From: Bacteroidales bacterium UBA6366
Lineage (GTDB): Bacteria; Bacteroidota; Bacteroidia; Bacteroidales; UBA932
Direction of reading: 5' to 3'
DNA length: 64,000 nucleotides
Assembly: GCA_002438845.1 (NCBI GenBank)
Contig: DJRG01000042.1
Coordinates: forward strand, 90,846 to 154,845
This document shows, one piece after another, positions 42,717 through 52,093 of this stretch (position 1 is its first letter; the number at the start of each line of letters is the position of its first letter). The notes below the pieces were generated by a model, which was not told the origin of the DNA, did not search any database, and saw nothing but the letters and a program-made list of their open reading frames with translations. Position numbers and translations under genes: made by a program.

Positions 42717-45686
42717 CTACATTCTTGGTGGCGGTGGCCCCATCGAGCCGCGGCCCATGCCTGGGCCACCACGACGACCGTCTCTTCCACCGAAGTTGCC
42801 GAAGCGGTAGGTCAGGGAAACGACTATGTAACGACCGAGGGTGTTGTTCAGGGTCTCGGTGTGGTAGTTCGAGGAGTCGGAGATCGAGAGGTTCTTGGCC
42901 TGATCGAGGATGTCGTAGGCGTTCAGGGCAAGGGTGAACTTGTCCTTGAACAGGAGCTTGGTGATCTTGGCGTTCAGAATCAACTGGGTTCCCTGGTCGG
43001 TAGTATAGCCGTTGTACCAGTTGTAGTTGCCGTCGGCGACGATTCCGAACCCGCCCGGAACGGTCCAGTTCATCGAGGCTGTGACCTGATTGCTCCAAGT
43101 CATGTTCGTGGACTGATTGGCGATTGTGTACCAAGACTTTGACATCCTTGTTCGGCCACCAGCGGTAAGTTCCACGATGTCATTGCGATAGGTTATGCGG
43201 AGACGCTCGGTGAGACCTACAGTCTGAAGTTTGTTCAGAGTGAAGTCAAGATTATGAAAATCCGCAAGGAATTTGTCAGCGAGGAAGTTCTCAGCACTGA
43301 AATTATCTCCTTCATAATAGCTGCTCATGTCGAAATTCGATGAGCCAACATAAGATGATGACCTGGAATAACTTGCCCTTGTCATATTGAATATGCTGAA
43401 GTTTGACTTCGCGATCGGAGTGTTCAGCATCACTCTGAAACTACCGTTGTAGGAATCCTTACCATTGACAGGGATTGAATACTGCACACCGTTGGTGCCG
43501 TACCATTGTGCGTTCACAATCGGATTCTTTACGATGCCTCCGTCAATTCCTGCGTTGACCGAGAGGAAGGTCTTCTTGTTGGTGTGGCGGAAATCGCTTC
43601 TGAAATCGTGGTTGAAATATGGCTCAAGGTACATGTTACCGAATGAGACGTTGAGAGGGTTGGTGTTGTCAGGCACTCTCATCAACTGACTCACAGAAGG
43701 CTGCTGAGAGCGGCCGAAGTAGAAACCGCGCACATTGGTGTTGTCATCGATGTCGTACCACAGCATGGCCTGAGGTGCCCAGTTAAGGACGTGGCTGTCG
43801 TAGGTGTCGAAGCCGCTTGTCTCGTTGTGGGTGTCGGTAGGGTTGGCGCTGACTCCGGCCTGAGCGCGGAGTTTGTCCTTCTGATAGACGAAGTTGGCAC
43901 CGATCGTCTGATTGATGTAACGATTGATGATCTCGCTGGAATAAACGCTGTTCGCTGTCTCACCGGCAGTGTTATAGGCAAGATTGGAAGCGCTGAAATC
44001 AGAGACCACGCCGCTGTCGAATGTGTTCTTGACGGATGAAGTCCTGTTCCATGACGCCTCGTAGTTAGCCTCGACAAAGAATCCCTTGCCCAACGGCTCT
44101 GTGTAAGTGAGACGGCCACTCAAAGACTTGGTGTCCTGATTCTGGTTGTAACGTTGGTTGATGATGGAGTCCACAGCTGTCTCGAACTCATCGTAGGTCC
44201 TTGTCAAAGACTGGTTGAATCCGTTGGTCTCGTTGCCGCTGAAGTTGTAACGGGCGTTGAATGAGAGCGTCCTGCCGGCCTTGCCGAGTTTCTGACGGAA
44301 GAGGAAGAAACCATTTGTCTTCCAGTTGTTGTTGGAACCTGTGTTGCTGGTGAAACCGTCATTGGTTCTGGAAGTCGCACCGTTTCTCTCAGTCAAGGTC
44401 GAGAACTCCGAAATCTCGCTGAAGTCTCCGTTACCGAAACTGACTTGAGGCTGGAACAGAATCGAAGTGTTCTCCGAAAACTTATGCTCAAGACGGACTC
44501 CGAAACGATGCCCGTCGGAATTGGTCGTACTGGAACCCTTGTTGTTGTAGATAAGGTTGTAGTTGTCAAGGTAGGTGATCTTCTTGCTCTCCTCCTCGAC
44601 GTAAGTCTCATTGTTGTTGTAGAGGTAGTTACCACCGAGATCCATCTTGCCGTCAAACAGGCTGGTGTTGCCGTTCAGACCGCCCATCCAGGATGTCGTG
44701 ATTCCGTTGCCAGGGCCCCAGCCTCTGCTGCCACGCCCCATTCCGCCGCCACCTCCTCGCATTCCCTGCATCATACTTCCGGCCAGGTCGTTAAAGCCTC
44801 GGTTGTTGGTGTTGTTGCCGTTGATGATGACACTGAGTTGGTTCTTGTCAGTAAACTTTCCAAGGAACCCGGCACCCTGATAGCGCCAGTCACCGTCGCC
44901 GGATGACAGTTCAGAACCCGACACCTGCTTGCGCACATCATGTCCCGCCCCGGCCATGACGTTGCCGAAAAGGCCGTTCATCATGCCTTTTTGAATAGAG
45001 AGGTCAATGACAGTCTCATCGTTGCCGTCGTCTATGCCGGTGAACTGAGCCTGCTCGGACTTCTTCTCCACAACCTTCACCTTGTCGATGATCTTCGCGG
45101 GAATATTCTTGGACGCAAGTTGCGGATCGTCCAGGAAGAAGGTCTTGCCGTCGATTGTTATCTTACTGATTGTCTGACCGTTCGCCGTGACGGTCCCGTC
45201 CTCGGAAACCTCCACGCCAGGGAGTTTTTTCAACAGGTCCTCCAAAACATCGTTCTCGGTCGTCTTGAATGACGAGGCGTTATATTCAATCGTGTCTTTC
45301 TTGATCACAATCGGGTTGCCGGTCGCGGAGACACTGGCCGCATCAAGGACCTGCTTGTCAGGATCCATCTTCAAGACTCCGAGATCCAGCTTTCCTTTGA
45401 CCTCCACATCCTTGGTGAGAGTCTTATAGCCAAGGAGTTCAGCCTTAAGGACATATTTCCCGGCGGAGACTTTCTCAAAGATGGTCTTGCCCTTGTCGTC
45501 ACTGAGGGCATACTTGTAGGGTTTGGTACTTCCCGGCTTCGTGATGGAAACGGTGGCAAATCCGACCGCCTCTCCTGTGGAGGAGTCCGTGAGCGACAAT
45601 GTGACCGTGCCGCCGCCCTGGGCAGAGGCCAAAGAAAAAGCCGACACAATGCCGGCTACAAAAGTGATGAATTTCTTTAAGTTCAT
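42717..45686 (-). CDS. TonB-receptor-like outer-membrane barrel protein
   Basis: 989 residues. The signal peptide (about 1-22) is followed by a carboxypeptidase-regulatory-like domain (LTDSSTGEAVGFATVSITKPG), a plug-like part (VLEDLLKKLPGVEVSEDGTV) and a long barrel of the 'outer membrane beta-barrel family' type. A Gly/Met/Arg-rich loop (MMQGMRGGGGGMGRGSRGWG) lies near 305. The C-terminus is unusual: a Gly/Arg/Pro/Met-rich tail instead of the normal aromatic barrel end. It is unlinked to the STN receptor locus and has no partner lipoprotein. The substrate is unknown. Confidence 0.85.
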   Translation of the reverse strand: MNLKKFITFVAGIVSAFSLASAQGGGTVTLSLTDSSTGEAVGFATVSITKPGSTKPYKYALSDDKGKTIFEKVSAGKYVLKAELLGYKTLTKDVEVKGKLDLGVLKMDPDKQVLDAASVSATGNPIVIKKDTIEYNASSFKTTENDVLEDLLKKLPGVEVSEDGTVTANGQTISKITIDGKTFFLDDPQLASKNIPAKIIDKVKVVEKKSEQAQFTGIDDGNDETVIDLSIQKGMMNGLFGNVMAGAGHDVRKQVSGSELSSGDGDWRYQGAGFLGKFTDKNQLSVIINGNNTNNRGFNDLAGSMMQGMRGGGGGMGRGSRGWGPGNGITTSWMGGLNGNTSLFDGKMDLGGNYLYNNNETYVEEESKKITYLDNYNLIYNNKGSSTTNSDGHRFGVRLEHKFSENTSILFQPQVSFGNGDFSEISEFSTLTERNGATSRTNDGFTSNTGSNNNWKTNGFFLFRQKLGKAGRTLSFNARYNFSGNETNGFNQSLTRTYDEFETAVDSIINQRYNQNQDTKSLSGRLTYTEPLGKGFFVEANYEASWNRTSSVKNTFDSGVVSDFSASNLAYNTAGETANSVYSSEIINRYINQTIGANFVYQKDKLRAQAGVSANPTDTHNETSGFDTYDSHVLNWAPQAMLWYDIDDNTNVRGFYFGRSQQPSVSQLMRVPDNTNPLNVSFGNMYLEPYFNHDFRSDFRHTNKKTFLSVNAGIDGGIVKNPIVNAQWYGTNGVQYSIPVNGKDSYNGSFRVMLNTPIAKSNFSIFNMTRASYSRSSSYVGSSNFDMSSYYEGDNFSAENFLADKFLADFHNLDFTLNKLQTVGLTERLRITYRNDIVELTAGGRTRMSKSWYTIANQSTNMTWSNQVTASMNWTVPGGFGIVADGNYNWYNGYTTDQGTQLILNAKITKLLFKDKFTLALNAYDILDQAKNLSISDSSNYHTETLNNTLGRYIVVSLTYRFGNFGGRDGRRGGPGMGRGSMGPPPPRM

Positions 45687-45770
45687 AAGGAATACTCAAC
45701 TAATCAACCTAACGATTTCTTTGACAGAGAAACGCAGTGATGGTTTAATCCAGACGCTCAAAAAAAAACG

Positions 45771-46379
45771 TCATTCTGAGTTGATCCCGTTGAAGCGCGA
45801 AGGGACACGAATGAATATTCCACCATCATTCACCCTCTCCGGATGATCTTTGATGAATTTCTCCCAGCCACCGGAACCTTTAACCTTCGCCAAAGGGCTG
45901 GAAATATTGTAGTAATGGCAAAGCGCAATAGCAAGCGCATCCGTGGCGTCCAGATGCTCCGGCTGGAAATCCACGCCCAACGTCTTGCGCAGCATCACGC
46001 TCACCTGCTCTTTGGAGGCGGCTCCGTTGCCTGTGATCGCCTGCTTGGCCTCACGGGGAGCATATTCATGAATATCGGTGATGCCATATTCAAGAGCAGC
46101 AATCATCGCAGCCCCCTGCGCGCGCCCCAGCTTCAGGATGACCTGGGCGTTCTTTCCGTAGAACGGCGACTCCAGCGCCATCTCGGTGCCGTGGTAGGTC
46201 TTGCAGACTTCGGTGACGGTATCGTAGATCTGACGGAGTTTTGAATATGCGTCCGCCTCCTTCCGCAAATCCAGCACGCCCATGTCCACGAACACGGGTT
46301 TGCCGCTGATGACATCAATAACCCCGAAACCAAGGAGATTGGTTCCGGGGTCTATTCCAATTATTGTTGTCTTAGGCAT
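45771..46379 (-). CDS. ruvC: crossover junction endodeoxyribonuclease RuvC
   Basis: 202 residues. Acidic catalytic residues appear in IGIDPGTNLLGFGV (Asp), MALESPFYGKN (Glu) and LDATDALAIALCH (Asp, Asp). It resolves Holliday junctions. The last about 12 residues (RVPSRFNGINSE) look like read-through of a different dispersed sequence, CGTCATTCTGAG, so the protein is slightly longer than typical. No ruvA or ruvB is nearby. Confidence 0.94.
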   Translation of the reverse strand: MPKTTIIGIDPGTNLLGFGVIDVISGKPVFVDMGVLDLRKEADAYSKLRQIYDTVTEVCKTYHGTEMALESPFYGKNAQVILKLGRAQGAAMIAALEYGITDIHEYAPREAKQAITGNGAASKEQVSVMLRKTLGVDFQPEHLDATDALAIALCHYYNISSPLAKVKGSGGWEKFIKDHPERVNDGGIFIRVPSRFNGINSE

Positions 46380-46469
46380 AATAACACTCGCTTCAAATTC
46401 TTACAATATTCTTTCTCGTTCCAAATGAATTGCAAAGACAACTTAATTCACGTTGGCCTTTTCCTAAAT

Positions 46470-46488
46470 CCCTCCCCTCGGGGGAGGG
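46470..46488. terminator. hairpin after serS, possible terminator
   Basis: CCCTCCCC, loop TCG, GGGGAGGG: a perfect 8-bp stem about 25 bp after the serS stop, but with no T-run. It could be a terminator of weak type or a dispersed repeat. Confidence 0.45.
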
Positions 46489-46512
46489 ACTTACCTCCGC
46501 AAGCGGTGAGTT

Positions 46513-47784
46513 TTAGTCAATGCAGTCGAATCCGGTGTAAGGACGGAGAACCTCAGGGATGACGATCTTGTCCTCCTTCTGGTTGTCCTCAAGCAGGGCG
46601 GCAACCACGCGAGGGAGAGCGAGTGAACTTCCGTTCAACGTGTGGCAGAGCTGCATCTTGCCCTCCGCGTCACGGTAACGCAGGTGCAGACGGTTCGCCT
46701 GATAGGTCTCGAAGTTGGAGACAGAGGAGATCTCAAGCCAACGTCCCTGAGCCGCTGACCACAGCTCGAAATCGTAGGTGATGGCGGATGTGAAGCTCAG
46801 ATCACCGCCGCACAGACGGAGGATCCTGTACTTCAGACCGAGTTTGTTGACAATGCCCTCGACATGGGCAACCATCTCGTCCAGAGCCGCATAGGAGTTC
46901 TCCGGCTTCTCGATGCGCACGATCTCGACCTTGTCGAACTGATGCAGACGGTTCAGGCCTCTCACGTCCTTGCCGTAGGAACCGGCCTCACGACGGAAGC
47001 ACGGAGTGTAGGCGGTCATCTTCTGCGGGAAGTCATCGTTGCCGAGTATGACATCTCTGAATATGTTGGTGACCGGAACCTCGGCGGTAGGAATGAGATA
47101 GAAGTCATCCAGACCCACGTAGTACATCTGGGCCTCCTTGTCAGGCAGCTGGCCGGTACCGAAACCAGAGGCGGCGTTGACCATGATCGGCGGCTCGACC
47201 TCCTTGTAGCCGGCTGCGGTGTTGATGTCGAGGAAAAAGTTGATGAGGGCTCTTTGGAGTTTGGCTCCCTTGCCCTTGTAGACAGGGAATCCGGCTCCGG
47301 TGAGCTTCACACCAAGGTCAAAGTCGATGATGTCGTATTTCTTGGCGAGTTCCCAGTGAGGAAGGGCGTGCTCGGGAAGGTTGACCTCAGGGCCACCCAT
47401 CTTCACAACCTGATTGTCCTCGGCGCCCTTTCCAGGGATAACGAGGTCGCAAGGCATATTCGGAAGGAGAACCAACTGGTCGTTGAGTTCCTTGTTGTTC
47501 TCATCAGCCTTCGCAAGGAGCTCTGAGGATTTAGCCTTAAGCTCGGCCACTTCCTTCTTTACCTCTTCGGCCTCGGCCTTCTTGCCATCCTTCATCAGGC
47601 CGCCAATCTGCTTGGTGAGTTGATTCTGCTTGGCCACGATGGCGTCGCTCTCTGTCTGAAGAGCCCGTCTGTTGGTGTCCAGTTCGAGGACTTTTTCCAC
47701 GATGGCCCTCGCATCGAAATTCTTTACTGCCAGCTTCTCGATCACGTGCTGCGGATCGTCACGAAGCGTCTTGAGTGTAAGCAT
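46513..47784 (-). CDS. serS: serine-tRNA ligase
   Basis: 423 residues, normal length. An N-terminal coiled coil (about 30-105) is followed by the class II core: TAEVPVTN, TPCFRREAGSYGKDVRGLNR (motif 2) and LNGSSLALPRVVAALLEDNQ (motif 3). It charges tRNA-Ser and selenocysteine tRNA. It is a separate unit between ruvC and the ribosomal-protein operon. Confidence 0.97.
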   Translation of the reverse strand: MLTLKTLRDDPQHVIEKLAVKNFDARAIVEKVLELDTNRRALQTESDAIVAKQNQLTKQIGGLMKDGKKAEAEEVKKEVAELKAKSSELLAKADENNKELNDQLVLLPNMPCDLVIPGKGAEDNQVVKMGGPEVNLPEHALPHWELAKKYDIIDFDLGVKLTGAGFPVYKGKGAKLQRALINFFLDINTAAGYKEVEPPIMVNAASGFGTGQLPDKEAQMYYVGLDDFYLIPTAEVPVTNIFRDVILGNDDFPQKMTAYTPCFRREAGSYGKDVRGLNRLHQFDKVEIVRIEKPENSYAALDEMVAHVEGIVNKLGLKYRILRLCGGDLSFTSAITYDFELWSAAQGRWLEISSVSNFETYQANRLHLRYRDAEGKMQLCHTLNGSSLALPRVVAALLEDNQKEDKIVIPEVLRPYTGFDCID

Positions 47785-47810
47785 AGTATATGAATAGTTT
47801 AATTACAAAC

Positions 47811-47852
47811 AAAAAAGAGGACAGGCACGATAACTCGAAGCCAGCCCTCTTT
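47811..47852 (-). terminator. terminator of rplU-rpmA operon
   Basis: On the minus strand AAGAGGGCTGGC and GCCTGTCCTCTT form a stem with two mismatches, followed by TTTTTT; it lies 20 bp after the rpmA stop. Confidence 0.8.
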
Positions 47853-47872
47853 CATTATCAATCCTCCGAGTC

Positions 47873-48133
47873 TTAGTTCTCAAAAGGGATAACCGAGACG
47901 TAGGATTTGTCCTCTCTCTTCCTTGTGAACTTAACCGTTCCGTCAACGAGAGCGTAGAGAGTGTGGTCCTTGCCCATTCCGACGTTCTTGTCAGGATTGT
48001 GGACAGTACCTCTCTGCCTTACGATGATGTTGCCGGCCTTTACGACCTCACCGCCGAATTTCTTGAGTCCAAGCCTTTTGGAATGAGACTCACGACCGTT
48101 CTTTGAACTTGATTGTCCTTTCTTGTGTGCCAT
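47873..48133 (-). CDS. rpmA: 50S ribosomal protein L27
   Basis: 86 residues. The N-terminus MAHKKGQSSSKNGRESHSKR is typical L27 of the form without a cleaved leader. The GNIIVRQRGT motif follows. It sits near the peptidyl transferase centre. It follows rplU by 20 bp. Confidence 0.97.
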   Translation of the reverse strand: MAHKKGQSSSKNGRESHSKRLGLKKFGGEVVKAGNIIVRQRGTVHNPDKNVGMGKDHTLYALVDGTVKFTRKREDKSYVSVIPFEN

Positions 48134-48153
48134 AATCTGTTACTCTTTAGAAA

Positions 48154-48465
48154 TTAAGCGATTTCATCGATACGGATCTTGGAAAGCTTCTGGCGGTGGC
48201 CATTGAGCTTCTGGAATCCCTTGCGACGGATCTTCTTGAACACGAGCACCTTGTCAGCCTTAGCCTCGTCATCGAGAACGGTGGCCTTCACGACTGCGCC
48301 CTTTACATAAGGATTACCGAGCTTGATCTGCCCTTCGGAGTCAACGAGCAGTACCTTGTCGAACTCAACTGAAGAATCCTTGGCCGCTGCGAGACGGTTA
48401 ACAAAGATCTCTTTTCCAGCCTCAACCTTGAACTGCTGTCCTGCAATGTCAACAATTGCGTACAT
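48154..48465 (-). CDS. rplU: 50S ribosomal protein L21
   Basis: 103 residues from the ATG at 48463-48465 (MYAIVDIAGQQFKV), the conserved L21 start; the frame is open 11 codons further upstream, but those are not conserved. The C-terminus contains the L21 signature KKIRRKGFQKLNGHRQ. Standard rplU-rpmA operon with its own promoter and terminator. Confidence 0.97.
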   Translation of the reverse strand: MYAIVDIAGQQFKVEAGKEIFVNRLAAAKDSSVEFDKVLLVDSEGQIKLGNPYVKGAVVKATVLDDEAKADKVLVFKKIRRKGFQKLNGHRQKLSKIRIDEIA

Positions 48466-48553
48466 AAAAAACAAAACTTTATTAAGTTTCAGCCGCAAGC
48501 GCCCGTACCCTCGGCACGGAACTTCTGGAGCTCCACGACCATCAAACAGACCG

Positions 48554-48584
48554 CAAATTTACGCAAAATCCCCTAATCCGCAAA
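48554..48584 (-). promoter_or_regulatory. promoter of rplU-rpmA operon
   Basis: Minus strand TTTG (48581-48584), exactly 19 bp, TAAATTTG (48554-48561). This is the best match to the Bacteroidota promoter in the window. The leader to rplU is about 85 nt, long enough for regulation. Confidence 0.8.
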
Positions 48585-48699
48585 ATATTTCGCAGCAGCA
48601 GGATCAAGGCAAAGTCAATTCGGCAAGATCAATCCGTGCGTAATAACCTGGATTCCACGCACGGAATTGACAGTGGAATGGCAGATTGAGGCAAAAGAG

Positions 48700-49413
48700 C
48701 TACCGCTCAAGCAACTTGCGGAAGGTCTCCATGCCTTTCGTGGCGACCTCGCGGATGTGGGTGATGCGGGGATCGTTGACCGCCACATCCTCGGGGTCAA
48801 TGAGATAGATCGGGGCGGCGTTCGAGGCGTAGCGATAGAGGCCGGCGGCGGGGTAGACGTTCAGGGACGTGCCGACGATCAGCATGATGTCGGCGGCAGA
48901 GACGATGTCGATGGCCTTCTCGATGTTCGGGACGGCCTCGCCGAAGAAGACGATGTGAGGACGCAACTGGCTGCCGTTCGGAGCCTTGTCCCCAAGATGA
49001 ACCTCATCGTAGCCGATGTCGATCACCTCTTTCTCTGAATATGTACGGTCATATTCACCCTCCTCTGGACGGACCTTCGTAGCCTCGCCGTGGAGGTGCA
49101 GGACCCTTGTGCTTCCTGCCCTTTCGTGCAGATTGTCAACGTTCTGGGTGATGACAGTCACTAAATATTCCTTCTCAAGTTCAGCTATGGCATAGTGGGC
49201 GGCGTTAGGCTTCACCTCACTTAGCCTCTTACGCAATCCATTGTAGAAATCCAGAACCAGAGCCCTATTGCGGTACCAACCCTGGATCGAAGCGACCTCA
49301 TCGGGATCATATTCACCCCAAAGGCCGTTGTTGCCTCTGAACGTGCTGAGTCCGCTCTCGGCGCTCACCCCGGCGCCTGTCAGGACGGCGATTTTCTTTT
49401 TAGCTGAGTTCAT
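48700..49413 (-). CDS. Sir2-family NAD-dependent protein deacylase
   Basis: 237 residues from the ATG at 49411-49413 (MNSAKKK); the frame is open 12 codons further up. NAD-binding motifs GAGVSAESGLSTFRG, TQNVDNLH and the catalytic HLHG are intact. The usual four zinc cysteines are absent, as in the zinc-less bacterial sirtuin group common in Bacteroidota. It removes acyl groups from lysines. It is a single gene with no obvious partner. Confidence 0.9.
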   Translation of the reverse strand: MNSAKKKIAVLTGAGVSAESGLSTFRGNNGLWGEYDPDEVASIQGWYRNRALVLDFYNGLRKRLSEVKPNAAHYAIAELEKEYLVTVITQNVDNLHERAGSTRVLHLHGEATKVRPEEGEYDRTYSEKEVIDIGYDEVHLGDKAPNGSQLRPHIVFFGEAVPNIEKAIDIVSAADIMLIVGTSLNVYPAAGLYRYASNAAPIYLIDPEDVAVNDPRITHIREVATKGMETFRKLLER

Positions 49414-49482
49414 ATATTCATTCCTCCGTTTCTTCTTGCCGGCAGTCATCTAAAACCCACGGCGAGATAGGATATTCGTAAT

Positions 49483-50640
49483 TTATTGGTTCTTCTTGAA
49501 ATAGTAGTTTCTGAGCCAGTACTCGAAGAGTGGGTCAAGGATCACCGGCTTGGCGTCCTCTCCGGCAAAGGTAAGGATCTCCTTCTTCATCAGGGCGTCC
49601 TTGAGGCGGCGCACATTGGCGGACGAGTTCAGGGAATATTTCCGGATAACCTCCGCCGTGCTGAACTTGGTGTAGCCGTCGATGATCGCCTTCAGCAGGC
49701 TCACCTGGAATGTGGTGAGGTCGTCCATCATAGAGATGAAGCGGCCGCGGTTTATAGCCATCACGGTAGCGAGAGCCTCAAGAAGGACTGGTTCCATAAT
49801 GTAACCTTTCGACAAAGAGTCGCAGATGGACGTGAAATGATTGATGTAGAAAAGGTTGCACTTAAAGAGGCGGCACGCCCCACTGATCAGGTCCCTGTCG
49901 ATAACCTTTCCGCTCGCGAGGAAGCCCTTGATGATGTGCTCGACGATCTCCCTTTCATCCACCTTGCTGAGTTTCAAGCGGGTAGCGCGGCGATAGAAGA
50001 AATGACGCTTTATGAATATGTCCTCCATCGCATTGACTTGAGAACCCAAGAATATATAGGAGAATATCTTCAGTCCCTCGGCCTTGGCCTCGTCCATCAC
50101 CCCTTCCATCAACTTGAAGATCCGCTCACCGTCGTCGGCGAGGTCCACGTTCTGGAACTCATCCACAATCATGAACATCTTCTCACCTCTCTCGGCAGCA
50201 AGCGCGTAAGGCAGGCGCAGAACTGCCTTAAGATCCGCCTCATCCAAGTCCCAGTTAGTGGAAAGGATAGTGTCCGTGTCCGAGAACGCCTTACGGTCGA
50301 ACACCCAATGTGTCCCTTCAAGATGCACCGAGACAATCTTTTCATATTCATCAGGAGTAGAGGCCACAAGCCTTATGACAGCCGATCCGAGCCTTTTGAC
50401 AAAGGCTTCTCCTTGCCGGATGTCCAGGGCGGTCATCTCGCCTACCGTGAAAGACGCGCCATCAACCTTTAGTTTCGTCAGCACCTGATGGACGAGAGAC
50501 TTCTTACCAGTCCCAAAGGGTTCCCAAATCACAACGTTCTCATTTTGGGTCAACAGATTAGCCAAAATCGAGCAATCCTCTTTCCGGCCGATGAAATGTT
50601 GTCCGGTCACATATCGGTTGTATAAAAACGGGCTGTCCAT
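49483..50640 (-). CDS. AAA-type ATPase, archaeal-ATPase-like
   Basis: 385 residues. It opens with YNRYVTGQHFIGRKED, as in the ATPase_2 group, then a P-loop-like EPFGTGKKS (40-48) and Walker B MFMIVDEFQN (155-164). A C-terminal winged helix (TKFSTAEVIRKYSLNSSANV) follows, and the DPLFEYWLRNYY ending is typical of the group. These ATPases are widespread, and their role is unknown. Divergent from rpsU. Confidence 0.82.
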   Translation of the reverse strand: MDSPFLYNRYVTGQHFIGRKEDCSILANLLTQNENVVIWEPFGTGKKSLVHQVLTKLKVDGASFTVGEMTALDIRQGEAFVKRLGSAVIRLVASTPDEYEKIVSVHLEGTHWVFDRKAFSDTDTILSTNWDLDEADLKAVLRLPYALAAERGEKMFMIVDEFQNVDLADDGERIFKLMEGVMDEAKAEGLKIFSYIFLGSQVNAMEDIFIKRHFFYRRATRLKLSKVDEREIVEHIIKGFLASGKVIDRDLISGACRLFKCNLFYINHFTSICDSLSKGYIMEPVLLEALATVMAINRGRFISMMDDLTTFQVSLLKAIIDGYTKFSTAEVIRKYSLNSSANVRRLKDALMKKEILTFAGEDAKPVILDPLFEYWLRNYYFKKNQ

Positions 50641-50682
50641 TGAAATAACATTTTTGTTTTTACAAAATTAACATTTTTTTCC

Positions 50683-50690
50683 TATCTTTG
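50683..50690 (+). promoter_or_regulatory. -7 box for rpsU
   Basis: TATCTTTG. No -33 TTTG at standard spacing. The leader to the rpsU ATG is about 85 nt. Confidence 0.7.
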
Positions 50691-50760
50691 CACCCGCTTT
50701 AGAGAGCGCTTGGGAATTTACCGGTGAAAGTTGCCGGAATATTCCAAAGTTTTAGAAAAA

Positions 50761-50768
50761 AAGGAGGT
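50761..50768 (+). promoter_or_regulatory. strong Shine-Dalgarno site of rpsU
   Basis: AAGGAGGT (the match extends to AAAGGAGGTG) is complementary to the 3' end of 16S rRNA, 12 nt before the ATG. Genes elsewhere in the window lack such a site. In Bacteroidota the anti-Shine-Dalgarno is hidden partly by protein bS21, so a strong site on the bS21 mRNA fits reported feedback control. Confidence 0.85.
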
Positions 50769-50780
50769 GGTAACAGCATT

Positions 50781-50975
50781 ATGATCATAGTTCCTATCAA
50801 GGAAGGCGAGAACATCGAAAGGGCTCTGAAGAAATTCAAGAGGAAATTCGAGAAGACCGGTGCCATCCGCGAGCTCCGCGCCCGTAAGAACTTCGAGAAG
50901 CCTTCTGTAAAGAGAAGAGCGGCGAAGATGAAGGCCATCTACGTTCAGCACCTCCAGCTGCTTGAGGAGCAGTAA
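50781..50975 (+). CDS. rpsU: 30S ribosomal protein S21 (bS21)
   Basis: 64 residues from ATG 50781 (MIIVPIKEGENIERALKKFK), chosen because the Shine-Dalgarno site directs it and the family begins here; the frame is open 19 codons upstream. The body is basic and helical, with KTGAIRELRARKNFEKPS as expected. It binds the platform of the small subunit near the 16S 3' end and in this phylum helps hide the anti-Shine-Dalgarno. Confidence 0.95.
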   Translation: MIIVPIKEGENIERALKKFKRKFEKTGAIRELRARKNFEKPSVKRRAAKMKAIYVQHLQLLEEQ

Positions 50976-51004
50976 TCCGCCCACTCCAATTTTGAATCCA
51001 CAAT

Positions 51005-51034
51005 CGGACCGCTTCGTGGCGGCCCGTTTTTTTT
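51005..51034 (+). terminator. terminator after rpsU
   Basis: CGGACCGC and GCGGCCCG (one mismatch) around a TTCGTG loop, then eight T. Confidence 0.85.
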
Positions 51035-51596
51035 CATTCCTATGACCCAAAAAACGGGGCAAGATACGTCCACGAGGTCGTGCAGCGTTATGTGGCTGTA
51101 GCCTCTATCGGAGAACTCGGGGCAAGTCCAAACCCCGTGTTAAAGAACGGGCTCTGCCTTGTTAACTGAATTTTGTTATTTCGCGCCAACGCCAAAGTCA
51201 ACACTGTCGGCCAAAGAGGTTGTTTGCTGACGACTTGCCACCGGTTGGTTCAACAGTTTGTCCGGCGAAAGGCTTGTTGGCCGGAGGAAATGTATTTTTC
51301 TGATTTAGGTTGACTCGGTTTTGAAGAAATCATGCGTTCTGTCCGACCGGAGCGCAATCCACCGGACGAAGAGCGCTGAGGGATTATGGACAGTGAGAAT
51401 CTTACAAACGGCTTTCAGCCGCAAGTCGAATCTGTGCCGGTGGAATCTGGTCCGGGCTGAAAAACTTAAGTGCAAAGGAATCGGATTTTCATGGGAATGA
51501 GCCTTTCAGGCACTTCAGGTAGGTTTTGACGTGAAGGCGTTCCGTAAATCCACACCAACATCAGCACGAGTGGGCCGCAATAAGGACCCGCCTCCG

Positions 51597-51691
51597 CTTG
51601 TACCCTGACACGAGACCGCAAGGCTCAACATAAATGACAGTCGAAAATACCCCCCGGAATCAGCGTGTACCCTGACGTGGGGCCGCAAGGC
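51597..51691. repeat. direct repeats of about 28 bp
   Basis: TGTACCCTGAC...CCGCAAGGC occurs at 51597-51624 and 51664-51691, 67 bp apart. A weaker third copy (TGTACCCTGACCGGAGGTCG) lies near 51832. The nature is unknown. Confidence 0.6.
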
Positions 51692-52093
51692 ATCTGGATA
51701 CGGGTTCACATTCCAGTGCCGGAGCGATCGGACGACATTCTTTGGCCATAATGTCGTTCAAAACCGACAAATGGAGGGGTTCGACGGCACTTCGCCGCAA
51801 AATTGTCATTCTGCCTCTCAACTTTTAGCCTGTACCCTGACCGGAGGTCGATGATGCGGTTCAATGTCTGGCCACAAGTAGGAAGGTCTTCTTGGCGTGA
51901 TTTATAAATCATTGTTAATAAATAATTTAGCTACTAGTCTTTAGTTGTTTAACACCTAAGACAAAGTACTAACTATATGATAATTAATGCATTTTCTGCC
52001 ACTCGTTGACACTGAGCGTGTTGCGTTTGGACATAGAGTGGGTGATATTAATTCTTATGAAAATGAATCAGACAATGATTTACCTTGCGTTGG

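Noticed and set aside
51515..51912. Two minus-strand frames of 64 and 68 codons
   Set aside because: They translate the direct repeats and show no protein-like features; more likely non-coding.
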